38,132 nt of DNA from the NCBI GenBank assembly GCA_016125085.1, contig WGMM01000060.1, forward strand, positions 1-38,132, written 5' to 3'. Source of the stretch: a bacterium (lineage in GTDB: Bacteria > Planctomycetota > Planctomycetia > Isosphaerales > Isosphaeraceae). Within the stretch, counting starts at the first letter, position 1; each line of letters begins with the position of its first letter. The notes below the pieces were generated by a model. That model saw only the letters and a list, made by a program, of their open reading frames with translations, was not told the origin of the DNA and searched no databases. The position numbers were made by a program, and so were the translations under genes. Shown here one piece after another: positions 9,986-17,443 of the stretch.

Positions 9986-11686
9986 TTACGAAGTTTCGGG
10001 AGGTGCGACGATCGCTTTTTTCGGGCCGTTGAGCAGACGCCCGACCCAGGTGTTGCGCACGAACGCCTGATAGCTCAAAAGCAGCAGAGCCGTGCTGCAT
10101 GCCGTCAACATTGTGAATTTGATTCCGGAGGGCAGGTTCCAGGGAGCGATCCAAGCCTGGCCCGCGACGACGAGCGGCAGGTGGGCAAGATAAAGCCAGT
10201 AGGACGAGTCGGAGATGTAGCGGATCGTCCCGTTGCCGGCCGAGAGCCGCCTGCGGAACAGTCCCATCAGGCCGAAGATCATGCACCAGGCATAGATGGA
10301 CTGCGCCACAGCGGAGGCGACAGTATTGCCGTAGGTGGCCAGTGATGCGGGCAAGGCCAGAAACAGCCCGACGCGCAGCCACATGAAGCGATCGCAGCGG
10401 GCGAAGGCGGCCTCGCCGCCGTCGTAAAGGATGGCTCCGTAGAAGAAGAACAGGCCGTAATAGACGAGCAGGTGGGGCATGGGCAGGAGGCCTGTCGAGG
10501 TATCTGGTCCCAGAGCGCCGGCGGCCGATACGCCCATGAAGAGACTGGGTATCGTCGTCAGGACGATGAGGCCCGCGAAGCCGATGGGGCCTTCGAAAGT
10601 CTTCCAGGGAGGTGTCGCGACTGACGAACGGCCGAATGGAATCGCAGTAATCGCAAAGGCGGCGACGAGCCAGCAGAGGTACCAGAGGAACCAGAGATGG
10701 TGGAAGATATCCGTCTTGAATAGTTGGACAGCCTTGCCGAAGCGGGTCCATGAGGTGAGGAAGCGATCCGAGTCGAGCCAGCCGGAATAGGCCGATCTTG
10801 CCCGCGTGAGGATTCCGGGCAGTTCCAGGGGCACTGGGTTCGCAGAGGTCTCGAAGTGTTTTTCGAGGATCGAAAGGCATTCCGCTCGACCCTGTTCCAG
10901 GGCTGCCTGCTCGCGGGGTTTGAGGCCCAGCACACGGGCGTAGTATGAAGTCGCTCGGTCGTCCGCACGGGCGACGTCAGCGGCGGAATCGCCTTTGTCG
11001 GAACGGGCAGCGAGATCGGCCCCGCGAGCGGCGAGCAGATCGACGATGCCGGCGTGGCCCAGGAATGCGGCGTGATGTACCGGCCGGCTGCCGTTAATAG
11101 AGCGGAGGTTCGCGTTCGCCCCGGCATCGAGCAGTATGCGCGCCGATTCGATATCGCCTTTCAGAGCCGCCCAGCTCAAAAGCGGAATGCCGAAAGCGCT
11201 GTCGAGCTGGTTTGGATCGGCACCGGCTTCGAGCTCTTTTTTCAGCGTTTCGGCATCGCCCCGGCGAATGGCTTCGAGAATCGCTGGCCTGGAACCGTCC
11301 AGCGGAATGCGGGCGCGGGAGGGCGAATTTTGCATCGCCTTGTACGAGACGAAATCGAGTGCGGGCACGATGGTGACCAGGCCGAGAAGGCAGGGCAGCA
11401 GGACGCGGCGAGTTCGCTGATTCAGCAGCGAACGCAGGCCACGTTTGCGATAGAGCATCATCGTGAAAAAGCCGCTGACGAGCATGAAAAGCTGCATACG
11501 GAAGCCGTGTACAGCGGCGACCATCAGGGCGAATGCGAATGAGGAATGGCTGTCCTGAACGATCCAGGGAAACCCGGTGAAAGATAGCGAAGCGTGGAGG
11601 GCGATGCCCATGAGCATGGCGAAAGCCCTGAGGGCGTCCAGATCATGCCGGCGGGGATCGGTTTGCGGAAATTCGGGATTCGACAT
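9986..11686 (-). CDS. Acyltransferase_3 family membrane protein with inserted ankyrin repeats
   Basis: The 566-residue product starts at the ATG preceded by GGGGAGATC, a good ribosome binding site; a start 10 codons earlier is possible. The N-terminus matches membrane O-acyltransferases of the OafA/OpgC type: LDALRAFAMLMGIALHASL with the likely catalytic His at residue 31, then FMLVSGFF. Many hydrophobic helices follow, ending with ISDSSYWLYLAHLPLVV. Between an early helix (about 93-115) and the rest sits a soluble block at about 132-243 with three ankyrin-like repeats (ETLKKELEAGADPNQ, SARILLDAGANANLR, GIVDLLAARGADLAARS). The family transfers acyl groups to extracytoplasmic sugars or glycans. 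An ankyrin insert suggests a protein-binding or docking role; that part is inference. Nothing suggests a broken gene. Confidence 0.85.
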   Translation of the reverse strand: MSNPEFPQTDPRRHDLDALRAFAMLMGIALHASLSFTGFPWIVQDSHSSFAFALMVAAVHGFRMQLFMLVSGFFTMMLYRKRGLRSLLNQRTRRVLLPCLLGLVTIVPALDFVSYKAMQNSPSRARIPLDGSRPAILEAIRRGDAETLKKELEAGADPNQLDSAFGIPLLSWAALKGDIESARILLDAGANANLRSINGSRPVHHAAFLGHAGIVDLLAARGADLAARSDKGDSAADVARADDRATSYYARVLGLKPREQAALEQGRAECLSILEKHFETSANPVPLELPGILTRARSAYSGWLDSDRFLTSWTRFGKAVQLFKTDIFHHLWFLWYLCWLVAAFAITAIPFGRSSVATPPWKTFEGPIGFAGLIVLTTIPSLFMGVSAAGALGPDTSTGLLPMPHLLVYYGLFFFYGAILYDGGEAAFARCDRFMWLRVGLFLALPASLATYGNTVASAVAQSIYAWCMIFGLMGLFRRRLSAGNGTIRYISDSSYWLYLAHLPLVVAGQAWIAPWNLPSGIKFTMLTACSTALLLLSYQAFVRNTWVGRLLNGPKKAIVAPPETS

Positions 11687-11810
11687 GATCTCCCCGTGGT
11701 ACGTGACGAACTTCAAGCTGTCAGAACAGGGTAATGGCTGGAAACGTGTTCGATCATTATCCTAAAATATCGAACCGAAATTGCGAACGACCGAAACAGG
11801 GGCAAGATCG

Positions 11811-11996
11811 ATGAAACGAGAAGGCACGGGAATTGCGGCGATCGCGGCATTCGTAATGATGGCCAGCGGTTGCGGCGGATCAGGTTCGGGAGAGGGTGGT
11901 GCCGGGGATCAGCCGAAAATGAGCCCCGAAGATGTACAGAAAGAGATTCAGAAGCTCTCGCCGCCCTCGACGAAAGGCAAAGCGAAAGCGAAGTGA
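11811..11996 (+). CDS. Small lipoprotein, 61 residues
   Basis: Starts at ATG 11811, about 8 bases after AGGGG. A signal segment (IAAIAAFVMMASGC) ends in a clear lipobox A-S-G-C. A Gly/Ser linker follows, then MSPEDVQKEIQKLSPPSTKGKAKAK with a lysine-rich tail. It is not recognised as a named family; short lipoproteins of this kind are common in Planctomycetes. It is transcribed away from the acyltransferase gene, and its stop codon lies directly before a strong hairpin. Function unknown. Confidence 0.65.
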   Translation: MKREGTGIAAIAAFVMMASGCGGSGSGEGGAGDQPKMSPEDVQKEIQKLSPPSTKGKAKAK

Positions 11997-12000
11997 GAAA

Positions 12001-12028
12001 AACCGCCCGGAAACATTTCCGGGCGGTT
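12001..12028. terminator. Bidirectional terminator between convergent genes
   Basis: A perfect 13-base inverted repeat (12001-12013 with 12016-12028) with a very small loop. On the minus strand the stem is followed by TTTTTCTCAC, so it should end the LE-x-R surface protein transcript; on the plus strand it follows the small lipoprotein stop by 4 bases. Confidence 0.8.
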
Positions 12029-12068
12029 CATGGTTCGATAAAAACGATCGGCCGAGTTCCCGTAAGGA

Positions 12069-13082
12069 TCAGGTCGGATAGTATCCGCCTATCGCTACGA
12101 CGTTTCCGCCGCCGGACGGGATCGTGATCCTGTTGATGCCGTCCAGCCGTCCTTTGATGACGAAGGGCGATTCGACGGCACGGCCGACGATCCACTGACT
12201 GCCGGCTCCGATATACATGTTGCCGGTAATTTCCGCGCCGACACCTGCCTGACTCGTGCCCTTGGAGGGTTGTGTCGTGAGGCCGATGTCGCGGCCGACG
12301 GTGAACTGGGCACCGTTTCGGAATTCGAAATCGCCGTAGACGGTCAATTGGTTCAGGTCACGGCCGACACGCAGACCGGCACCGCCATCGAATACAGCGC
12401 TGTTGTAGACATTCATGGTGTTCAGGTCGCCGCCGACGATGATCGAGGCCCCGGGCTCGATCGAACTCAGTGCGATACGAGAAACCGGGGTATCGCCCGC
12501 GATCGTGAGAACGCCCGAAAGATCGGCCGTTCGATATCCCAGGACTGAGTTGAGCTTGCCGCTGGTGACCATGATGTCGGAAACGTGCAGGAGATTGTCC
12601 TGGCGGCCGACCTGAGCCGAGAATTGGTGGGCCTGATTCCGTGGCCGGATTCGGGCATAAGGTTCGATGATCAGCTCTGTGTTTTCCGTCGTGCCGTCGA
12701 CGATCAGTTTGACTCGGCCGCCGGTGTCGGGATAAGCCCGAATCGTGCCGGGAACACTGCGTGGCTCGAGCGGATTGTTGAGCCAGGCCACCCAGTATTC
12801 GCCGTCGATATCCTGGATGAGCGTACCCATGCCGCCCGCGGCGGAATTGGCGATGATATTGCGGGATCGCACATGAATCGCCGTGAGCCCGTTGCCCAGC
12901 CGCTGGAAGTTCTTCGCGTTGGGGTTCGAAGGCGAGGCCAACGGGTATTGAGACCGGGCGTTCGGCTTCTGGATCACCTGTACGACTGCCATCAGGGCAC
13001 GGTCTTCGAGAGGCTGAGTGGCCGAGACCGGTTGAAACTTGCGAGATTTACGAGCCCTGGAACGATCCTGAGAACTGGCCAT
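12069..13082 (-). CDS. Surface-targeted hypothetical protein with LE-x-R N-terminal motif
   Basis: The 337-residue product starts at the ATG with AGGAG about 9 bases upstream; an in-frame extension of 20 codons lacks such a site. The N-terminus is strongly basic (SQDRSRARKSRK) and is followed by QPLEDRALMA at about 24-32. This is a variant of the planctomycete LEPR-XLL sorting-like motif of secreted giant proteins. The rest is rich in Gly, Val and Ile, with repeating strand-like units such as GASIIVGGDLNTMNVYNS and GAGLRVGRDLNQLTVYG, suggesting a beta-solenoid. No enzymatic motif is seen. It is probably exported and surface attached; the target is unknown. Confidence 0.75.
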   Translation of the reverse strand: MASSQDRSRARKSRKFQPVSATQPLEDRALMAVVQVIQKPNARSQYPLASPSNPNAKNFQRLGNGLTAIHVRSRNIIANSAAGGMGTLIQDIDGEYWVAWLNNPLEPRSVPGTIRAYPDTGGRVKLIVDGTTENTELIIEPYARIRPRNQAHQFSAQVGRQDNLLHVSDIMVTSGKLNSVLGYRTADLSGVLTIAGDTPVSRIALSSIEPGASIIVGGDLNTMNVYNSAVFDGGAGLRVGRDLNQLTVYGDFEFRNGAQFTVGRDIGLTTQPSKGTSQAGVGAEITGNMYIGAGSQWIVGRAVESPFVIKGRLDGINRITIPSGGGNVVAIGGYYPT

Positions 13083-13336
13083 GGTAGGCGACTCCTTTCG
13101 ACTCGATTCGGCCTGATGGCCGCCGTTGCCCGTGTCGGGCATCCTCGCCCGGGAACGACGCGCGTTCGATCGTCGATATGATTTAGTTTCGACTCACGAG
13201 CCATCGTCACGGGAACCAATCGGCTCTCTGTGATATGACTGATGGACACGATGGAACGGTCGGGCAAATTGTGCCGGTTATATGGCCAGTGCGATTCGCT
13301 GGTCGTGACCCGATGGATGAAAGTGAGCCTGGCCGC

Positions 13337-14239
13337 TTATGTGCCCCAGTCGCGGCTGTAACGGAAGTCACGGTCGATGGTGCGGGGGCCGACTTTGGCG
13401 ATCAGTGGCAGCCGGCGCTTGAACTGGGTGGTGCGCACCATGCGGGCGACACGGTGCACGAATGCGGCATCGAAGCCTTCGGCGATGAGAGCGTCGGGAG
13501 CGACCCGCTGGTCGACCAGTCGTACAAGGAGCCGATCGACTTCGCCGTAAGTGAATCCGAGTTCGGCTTCGTCCGTCTGACCTGACCACAGGTCCGCCGT
13601 CGGAGGTTTGTGGACGATCTCTTCAGGGATTTCGAAGTGTTCGGCAAGGGCCCAGACCTGAGTCTTGTAGAGGTCGCCGATCGGATTCAGGGCACTGGCC
13701 ATATCGCCGTGCAGGGTGCCGTAGCCCAGCAGCAGTTCGGTTTTGTTCGACGTGCCCAGAACGAGGCCGCCGAAATCGGCCGACTGGTCGTAGAGAATCG
13801 TCATGCGCTGGCGGGCCATCATGTTAGCCCGCCGCAGGCGCGAGGCTTCGTCGTCGATCTGGTGGAAGTAGCCGTCCACCTGGGCCGCGATGGAGAGCGT
13901 CTTCATCGGGATGCCGAGCTTCCCGGCGACGAGTGCCCCGTGGTTCATCGTCTCGCTGGACGAACTCGTGTATGGCATCCGCACGCCCAGGACGTTATCC
14001 GACCCAAGGGCTTCGGCCGCGATATAGGCCGCCAGTGACGAATCGATCCCGCCGGACAGGCCGAAGACGACTTTTTTGAGACCTGTTCGGAGAACTTCGT
14101 TGCGTACGAAGCCGACCAGGATACGCCGGACGAGCGGCAGATTCAGGTTCAGCAGGTTTTCGGTGCGCGCGTCGTGAGGGCATCGCAAGGGCGTGCGATC
14201 GCTTGAGGGCGCTGCGGTTGCGGACGGATCAGAATTCAT
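13337..14239 (-). CDS. nadE: NAD+ synthetase, synthetase domain only
   Basis: About 300 residues. It catalyses the ATP-dependent amidation of nicotinate adenine dinucleotide to NAD+, the last step of NAD biosynthesis, in the cytoplasm. The N-type ATP pyrophosphatase P-loop SGGIDSS lies at about 62-68. Other family motifs are LGTSNKTELLLGYGTLHGD and NPIGDLYKTQVWALA, and the C-terminus has the expected KRRLP.IAKVGPRT. The ATG at 14239 lies inside the end of the upstream amidase gene (overlap of 11 bases); a GTG at 14248 is an alternative start. The glutaminase domain that is fused in many bacterial NadE proteins is instead the separate upstream gene, so the pair probably works as one glutamine-using enzyme. 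Confidence 0.93.
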   Translation of the reverse strand: MNSDPSATAAPSSDRTPLRCPHDARTENLLNLNLPLVRRILVGFVRNEVLRTGLKKVVFGLSGGIDSSLAAYIAAEALGSDNVLGVRMPYTSSSSETMNHGALVAGKLGIPMKTLSIAAQVDGYFHQIDDEASRLRRANMMARQRMTILYDQSADFGGLVLGTSNKTELLLGYGTLHGDMASALNPIGDLYKTQVWALAEHFEIPEEIVHKPPTADLWSGQTDEAELGFTYGEVDRLLVRLVDQRVAPDALIAEGFDAAFVHRVARMVRTTQFKRRLPLIAKVGPRTIDRDFRYSRDWGT

Positions 14240-15125
14240 GCCGTTCACGTGCGATGCGCTCCAGTTCCCGAAGTGTCAGTTCCAGGCGTTCGTCGCGTGC
14301 CAGAGGGGTTCGCAGCCGCGCCGCCCGCGTGGCAGCCGGATCGATCGTGGCCCAGAGGATTTGTTCGTCGAGCTGAACGGCTTGTGCCAGTGTCGACCCG
14401 CCAGGTGCGAGAACCTGACTGGAGCCGAAAAAGCAGACGCCGTCTTCGTAACCGACACGATTGGCGAAGATGACAGGGACATTGACGAACAGGGCGATAT
14501 TGCGGGCGATATGGTGCCAGACGGCCTGGCTGGAGAGTTCGTCGGAATTCACGCCGCGGGCCGGTGAATTTGCGAGAATGACGATCAGGTCGGCACCGTC
14601 AGCGCCCAGGATGACGGCATTTGCCAGGTGCCAGGCGTCTTCGCAGATCAGGATCCCGACGCGGCCGAGGCAGGTGTCGATGCACCGCATGCGGTCGCCG
14701 GCGGCGAAATAGCGTTTCTCGTCGAACATGCCGTAGGTCGGCAGATAAGCCTTACGGTGCACGCCTTCGACCCTGCCCCGGTGCAGCCATAGCGCGGCGT
14801 TGTGGAGCAGGTGGCGGGGCGATTCCTCCACCAGTCCGACGACGACATGGGCATCGGCGTTCGGGTCGGAAAGGCTGAGCACGCGCGAGTCGGAGGCACT
14901 CACGGCGATGTCGCTGACGATATCTCGCAGGAAGTAGCCGGTCAGCGAAAGCTCGGGAAAGACGATCAGGTCAGCCCCCTGCCCGAGGGCATCGGACACG
15001 ATCTTGCGATGGATTTCCAGGTTGGCTTCGAAGTCGCCGAGCCGGGGCGCAATCTGGGCGACGGCGACACGAAATGGTCGCTGGATTCTTGGGGGCGGCT
15101 GATGACCGGGAGCGTTCGAAGGCAT
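14229..15125 (-). CDS. Nitrilase-superfamily amidase, probable glutaminase subunit of NAD+ synthetase
   Basis: 298 residues, carbon-nitrogen hydrolase fold. The catalytic triad is visible: E58 (VFPELSLTGY), K125 (VHRKAYLPTYGMFDE) and C161 (ILICEDAWH). LPTYGMFDEKRYF and the CEDAWH signature are typical of the glutaminase domain of glutamine-dependent NAD+ synthetases, where ammonia released from glutamine is channelled to the synthetase. It is translationally coupled to the downstream synthetase gene, whose start lies inside its last codons. No clear ribosome binding site is seen before the ATG. It could act as a free amidase, but the overlap with nadE makes the glutaminase role likely. Confidence 0.85.
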   Translation of the reverse strand: MPSNAPGHQPPPRIQRPFRVAVAQIAPRLGDFEANLEIHRKIVSDALGQGADLIVFPELSLTGYFLRDIVSDIAVSASDSRVLSLSDPNADAHVVVGLVEESPRHLLHNAALWLHRGRVEGVHRKAYLPTYGMFDEKRYFAAGDRMRCIDTCLGRVGILICEDAWHLANAVILGADGADLIVILANSPARGVNSDELSSQAVWHHIARNIALFVNVPVIFANRVGYEDGVCFFGSSQVLAPGGSTLAQAVQLDEQILWATIDPAATRAARLRTPLARDERLELTLRELERIARERHEF

Positions 15126-15241
15126 CGTAGGGAACGGGTCCGAAACGGGATTCCGGTCGCCGCTTATCGAATCGTCCAGTGCCGATATGCGCGGTTACGG
15201 TTAGCCGTTATTCTACCCGCCGGGTGTGGCAAGAATGAAGT

Positions 15242-15274
15242 GGGCCGGGCTTCCCGTAAGGAGGAGCCCGGCCC
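15242..15274 (-). terminator. Hairpin after the thioredoxin-like gene
   Basis: A perfect 10-bp GC-rich stem (15242-15251 with 15265-15274) and a 13-base loop. On the minus strand it is followed by ACTTCATTCTTG. It separates the upstream secreted protein gene from the NAD synthetase pair. Confidence 0.55.
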
Positions 15275-15309
15275 GGTGTAGCGGGTCGATGACGTTGCCG
15301 GAGAGAAGG

Positions 15310-16974
15310 TCAGGGGGTGTCCTTGACTTCGATCTGGGCGGCACCGAGGATTTCTTTGGTTTCGTCATCCTGGACGAAGGCGACGACGGACAAGTTCTTC
15401 ATTTCGGTCGAAGGCTTCGTGCCAGCGAACTTACGGGTTTTTTCGTAGCCGCTGAGATAGGATTCGATTTCGCCGCGCAGGGTGTTCAGGTCGACGGTCG
15501 CCGTTTTCTTGACCTCGCCGGAAGCCTCCAGCGATGTTCCTTCAGCACCGCCCGGCATGTCGCGGACGACATGGTGGTGGAACCTCAGCTTGTTGCCGCC
15601 CACGTACTTGACGACTTCTTCGGTGAGAACGATGCGGAGCTTAGGCTTGGCCTTTTCGGCCGGCTTTTCGGCCGTTTTGGCGGAGACTTCGATATCGATC
15701 TTGTCGCCTTTTCGTGTTGCGGAGAGATTCACGGTGGCGGCCGGTGCCTTTTGGAGCATGCGGTCGATCTGTTCCCTGTATTCTCCGTATTTGACTTCGG
15801 CCCGGGCCATGTTGCCGCCGCCGCCAGCTTCGCTCATACCGTTGAAGAAAGTGGAGGGCGTGCCGCCGACTTCTTCGCCGTAGTACTTCTGCCGGTCGAG
15901 GGCGTCGGGGTTGGTCAGCGGGTCGGGGCCCGGAATGTGCAGGTGATACTGCAGCAGGATGAGGTTCGAGTGGGCGTAAGTGTCGGCCAGGGCGTCGAAT
16001 GCGACGTCAGCGGCGACGCATGGCGGGCACTGGGCGCCAGTGAACAGTTCCATGACGACAGGCCGGGCACCAGCTTTTTCGGCGACTTTCACGGGCTTGA
16101 AGGGGGGCACCTTCTGTTTGTAGTTTTCGTCGAGCTTGGTTTCGTAGCCCTTGAGCTTTTCGTTGACGGAGTCGGCCAGATCCTTTTTGTCGAGCAGTTT
16201 GGCGGCGCTGGCGATCATGGTCATCGCCTCGACCTTGCCTTCCATGTCGGCGTTTTCGTCGATGGTCTTCTCAGCTTCCTGGGCCATTTCCAGCAGAGCG
16301 GCGGCAGTCGTTTTTTTGCCGTTCATGGCGTTCATCGCCGCCTTGCGCGTCTGGGTGTACCAGGAGTCGCCGTAGGTTTTGGCACTCGCGAACCAGGTGT
16401 CCAGAAGCTTTTTGACTTCATCCTCTTTCAGCTCGAACTGATCGGCGAGATTGAGATATTGGCCGTAGATGCCGTTGGCATAGGGCTTGCCTTCGTATTT
16501 GCGAAGGATTCCTTCGATCGCTTCACGGATATCTTTCGGTCCCTTGCCGGCATTGGCCTGAAGGGCCGCGACGAGTTCACGGTTGACCTGGCCCGATTTC
16601 ATTTCGGCGACTTTGTCGGCTTCCGTCTTCACGAGTTCGGCCGGGTAGGGGTTACCGCGGAAGTTGAAGATTCCCTTGATGACACCTTTGTCGTCGGCCT
16701 TGCCTTTGAAGCTGCTGGTGCCGGTCGATTGTTTGAGTTCGACGGTGATGACACCGTCTTTTTCGCTGACGCTGCCCACTTCGCACATGGGCAGGATGCG
16801 TTCCTGAAAGCTGACGATCTTGCCGCTATCCTTCGCCAGATCGACGATGGCGAATTCGTCGTCGCCGAAGGCCAGAACGACCAGTTTGTGACGGCCTTCG
16901 GCGGCCGTGGCGGTAGCCGTGACCATCGTGCCGATCAGCAATGCCGCGACGGTGGTCCTGAACGAATGGAACAT
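15310..16974 (-). CDS. Secreted protein with embedded thioredoxin-like CPPC domain
   Basis: The 554-residue product starts at the ATG that opens a clean signal peptide (hydrophobic AALLIGTMVTATATAA, cleavage about residue 25), with GGGAG about 10 bases upstream. Residues 26-290 are a charged, Lys/Glu-rich helical region of unknown type. A thioredoxin-like segment begins near 305 (ARPVVMELFTGAQCPPC) with the redox pair C316-P-P-C319 and a following AADVAFDAL helix. GGTPSTFFNG supplies the expected cis-Pro region. The C-terminal part (from about 410) has beta strands and an RFHHHVVRDMPGG segment, seen in planctomycete Omp28-like/thioredoxin proteins. It probably acts in the periplasm on disulfides or thiols. 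The gene is isolated, and the partner is unknown. Confidence 0.8.
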   Translation of the reverse strand: MFHSFRTTVAALLIGTMVTATATAAEGRHKLVVLAFGDDEFAIVDLAKDSGKIVSFQERILPMCEVGSVSEKDGVITVELKQSTGTSSFKGKADDKGVIKGIFNFRGNPYPAELVKTEADKVAEMKSGQVNRELVAALQANAGKGPKDIREAIEGILRKYEGKPYANGIYGQYLNLADQFELKEDEVKKLLDTWFASAKTYGDSWYTQTRKAAMNAMNGKKTTAAALLEMAQEAEKTIDENADMEGKVEAMTMIASAAKLLDKKDLADSVNEKLKGYETKLDENYKQKVPPFKPVKVAEKAGARPVVMELFTGAQCPPCVAADVAFDALADTYAHSNLILLQYHLHIPGPDPLTNPDALDRQKYYGEEVGGTPSTFFNGMSEAGGGGNMARAEVKYGEYREQIDRMLQKAPAATVNLSATRKGDKIDIEVSAKTAEKPAEKAKPKLRIVLTEEVVKYVGGNKLRFHHHVVRDMPGGAEGTSLEASGEVKKTATVDLNTLRGEIESYLSGYEKTRKFAGTKPSTEMKNLSVVAFVQDDETKEILGAAQIEVKDTP

Positions 16975-17443
16975 GGATCCGAAACTCCCGACAGGTGGAA
17001 GGGGGCGAGCCATCGGAGCATCCCGGTCAGTCGCGGGCACTTCTCAAAGAAGTTCGAAATTCCCCGCGGATGGACTCATGCTGAACGAGTCTAAACGTCC
17101 ACAGCAATGGTCACAAGCGGCCAGATCGGGATTCTCCTGTTTTGCCATCGATCCATGCGTGCCTTCGCGATCGAAAACTTGAATGATTCCGAATGAAACG
17201 GGCTTGCCCGATCCGCAGGTTCCGAAGGCCCGGTACATTGGTTCGACTTTCCCGCCATCGGAAGAAATTCAGTGCAAGTCGAGTTTGACGTCCGGATTCC
17301 CCGTCGCAGACTTGCGACAGTCGTCATTCCCGCCGGTCTCGGGCACGGTCCCGCGGGAACGAAGCATTACCGGGTTCGATTTCGATCGGTCCGTCCGGTG
17401 GGGGCTCAAGTCGCTGCCAGGGACGGAAATGGAGGAGCGGGAC
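16975..17443. other. Divergent intergenic region, 469 bases
   Basis: It separates the thioredoxin-like gene (minus) from the RTX protein (plus) and must hold both promoters. I see no convincing -35/-10 pair, RNA gene or repeat. The plus frame is open from 17183, but the codons before 17444 have no ribosome binding site or signal-like sequence. Confidence 0.5.

Noticed and set aside
15226..17094. 622-codon open frame on the plus strand
   Set aside because: Mirrors the thioredoxin-like gene, whose signal peptide, CPPC motif and family features are real; the antisense product has Phe/Gly/Val-biased composition and no motif.
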